Shown: piece by piece, positions 62,707 through 64,000 of the stretch
Numbering within the stretch: position 1 is the first letter of the stretch
Layout: each line of letters begins with the position of its first letter
Assembly: GCF_039536205.1 (NCBI RefSeq)
Contig: NZ_BAAAYL010000004.1
Span: 48,934-112,933 of the forward strand
Origin: Streptomyces sannanensis
Lineage (GTDB): Bacteria > Actinomycetota > Actinomycetes > Streptomycetales > Streptomycetaceae
DNA: 64,000 bases
Direction of reading: 5' to 3'
Translations under genes and position numbers: made by a program
Notes under the pieces: model-generated
What the model saw: the letters and a program-made list of their open reading frames with translations, nothing else
What the model was told of the DNA's origin: nothing
Databases searched by the model: none

Positions 62707-63915
62707 GTGAGCGAACGCGTCATTGCGCCCAAGAGCCGGGGCTTCCTGTTCCTCGACTCCCATCCTGGCGGCTGCCGACAGCTGGTGGACGAGATGTGGC
62801 AGGCCGTCCCCGCCCCGGTCACCGCCGGGGGCGAAGGGCCGGTGGCTCTGGTCATCGGCTCGTCCGCCGGGTATGGCCTGGCCGCTACGATCGCGGGCCT
62901 GGCCCGTGTCGGTATCCGTGGCATCGGCGTGTGCTTCGAGAAGGCGCCCGCGCGGCGCACCGGCACGGCCGGCTGGTATCGCACCGCCGCCACCGCCCGG
63001 CTCGCCCGACAGCACGGGCGGGACATGGTCTTCCTCAATGGCGATGCGTTCAGCGACACGGTGAAGGAGCAGGTTGCCGACCTCCTCGCCGAGCGGTTTG
63101 GGGGACGACTCGACTTCCTGATCTACTCGGTGGCCGCGCCTCGCCGCACCGACCCGGACACCGGCAACGTGTATGCCTCGGTCCTCAAGCCGATCGGCTC
63201 GCCGTACACCACCAAGACCCTCGTCTTCGACGAGTACGGTGCCCCGGAGGTGAAGGAGGTCACCACCGCGCCGGCCGAGGGCGACGACATCGAGCAGACC
63301 GTGGCGGTGATGGGCGGCACCGACTGGGAACGGTGGATCACGTTCCTGGCCGACCGGTCCCTGCTCGCCGACGGCTTCACCACCGCCGCCCTGTCCTACA
63401 TCGGCTCGCCGCTCACCGCGGCGATCTACCGGCAGGGCACCATCGGCGTCGCAAAGTCCCATCTGGAAGCCACCGCACACACGTTGGACGAGCGCCTCGG
63501 CAAGACCCTGGGCGGCCGGGCCGTGACCTCGGTCAACGCCGCTGCCGTCACCCAGTCCTCCACCGCCATTCCCGGCATCGCCCTGTACGTCGGGCTGCTG
63601 CGCGGCGTCCTCGGCGACGCCATGGTGGCCCCGATCGGTCAACTGGTTGAGCTGTGGGACCAGCTGACCGGCGCCCGCCCCCTCAACCTCGACGACGAGG
63701 GCCGGGTCTGCCTCGACACCTGGGAACTCGACCCCGCCGTGCAGAACGCCGTCGCCGAACGCTGGAGCACCGCCACCAGCGACACCATCACCGAACTCGC
63801 CGACCTCGACTGGTTCAGCGACGAAGTCCGCCGCCTCTACGGCTTCTCTGTCCCCGGCGTCGACTACACCGCCCCCGTCGAAACCGACGTTCCCTGGCCC
63901 ACTCTCACCATCTGA
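62707..63915 (+). CDS. fabV: FabV-type enoyl-[acyl-carrier-protein] reductase
   Basis: A 402-residue short-chain-dehydrogenase-like enzyme that reduces the trans-2 double bond of enoyl-ACP (or enoyl-CoA) with NADH, the last step of fatty-acid elongation. Family hallmarks are IAPKSRGFLFLDSHPGGCRQ at the start, cofactor loop VIGSSAGYGLAATIAGLARV (~49-68), FLIYSVAAPRRTDPDTG, and the Y-x8-K active site YRQGTIGVAKSHLEATAHTL with a preceding LSYIGSPLT. Length is normal. GTG start; weak ribosome site. Most Streptomyces use FabI/InhA-type reductases; FabV is known to be insensitive to triclosan, so a resistance or back-up role is possible. Confidence 0.93.
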   Translation: MSERVIAPKSRGFLFLDSHPGGCRQLVDEMWQAVPAPVTAGGEGPVALVIGSSAGYGLAATIAGLARVGIRGIGVCFEKAPARRTGTAGWYRTAATARLARQHGRDMVFLNGDAFSDTVKEQVADLLAERFGGRLDFLIYSVAAPRRTDPDTGNVYASVLKPIGSPYTTKTLVFDEYGAPEVKEVTTAPAEGDDIEQTVAVMGGTDWERWITFLADRSLLADGFTTAALSYIGSPLTAAIYRQGTIGVAKSHLEATAHTLDERLGKTLGGRAVTSVNAAAVTQSSTAIPGIALYVGLLRGVLGDAMVAPIGQLVELWDQLTGARPLNLDDEGRVCLDTWELDPAVQNAVAERWSTATSDTITELADLDWFSDEVRRLYGFSVPGVDYTAPVETDVPWPTLTI

Positions 63916-64000
63916 CCCACGCCACGAACGCCCCCGATCGCGCCGTAAGACGAGGTCGGCCTCTCAGGATTTCGCCCCAGGGAACGTGATGGGTGTGTAA

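Overview
The window is a GC-rich actinobacterial accessory region, most likely Streptomyces. The evidence is dense GTG/ATG-started genes with G/C at third positions, Streptomyces-type regulators and secreted proteins, and an exceptional load of actinobacterial insertion sequences. Intact metabolic genes sit as islands between whole, nested and shredded transposases and pseudogenes. This is what one expects of a chromosome arm or a large linear plasmid. I saw no rRNA, tRNA, replication origin or CRISPR array.

Layout. 1-4.2 kb: gene fragments, a Nudix hydrolase, IS remnants and a secreted I36-type inhibitor between two IS5-family copies. 4.2-7 kb: a MerR regulator divergent from a secreted carboxylesterase, with a MerR-style promoter between them. 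7-9 kb: a dead integrase-core IS and a PucR-type fragment. 9.1-13.7 kb: a 1517-residue secreted multidomain protein. 14.8-17.2 kb: an FAD oxidoreductase and a nicotinamidase. 17.4-18.8 kb: decayed ureD/ureG. 18.9-21.5 kb: HEAT-repeat, helical-repeat and GNAT proteins. 21.5-24.8 kb: three insertion sequences stacked on TA sites. 24.9-31.4 kb: GNAT, a Fic/Doc-type toxin-antitoxin pair, a molybdopterin oxidoreductase and an EF-hand protein. 31.7-34.4 kb: a unit with inverted termini carrying a SUKH-type gene. 34.4-38 kb: sigma-factor, group II intron and IS256 fragments among small genes.

38.2-42 kb is the most coherent metabolic unit: three translationally coupled genes for a LodA/GoxA-like quinocofactor oxidase, its LodB-like flavoprotein and a protein of unknown function. 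42-50 kb holds paralogous gene tails followed by palindromic operator-like sites, plus a secreted phospholipase D-family protein and a cell-surface beta-propeller. 50.3-55 kb mixes a secreted propeller protein, an IS5-family element and small plasmid-like genes.

55.1-57.6 kb is a small integrative element with a large serine recombinase inserted in an IS5-family transposase gene; its attB and attP can be reconstructed from the ends. 58.6-62.4 kb is an IS110 element nested in an IS427-type element that abuts an IS481 gene. The window ends with a complete FabV-type enoyl-ACP reductase, the enzyme class known for insensitivity to triclosan.

Most genes seem to work alone or in pairs. The clear functional groupings are merR/carboxylesterase, the antitoxin/toxin pair and the lod-like operon. 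All functions are inferred from sequence recognition by eye; no database search was run.
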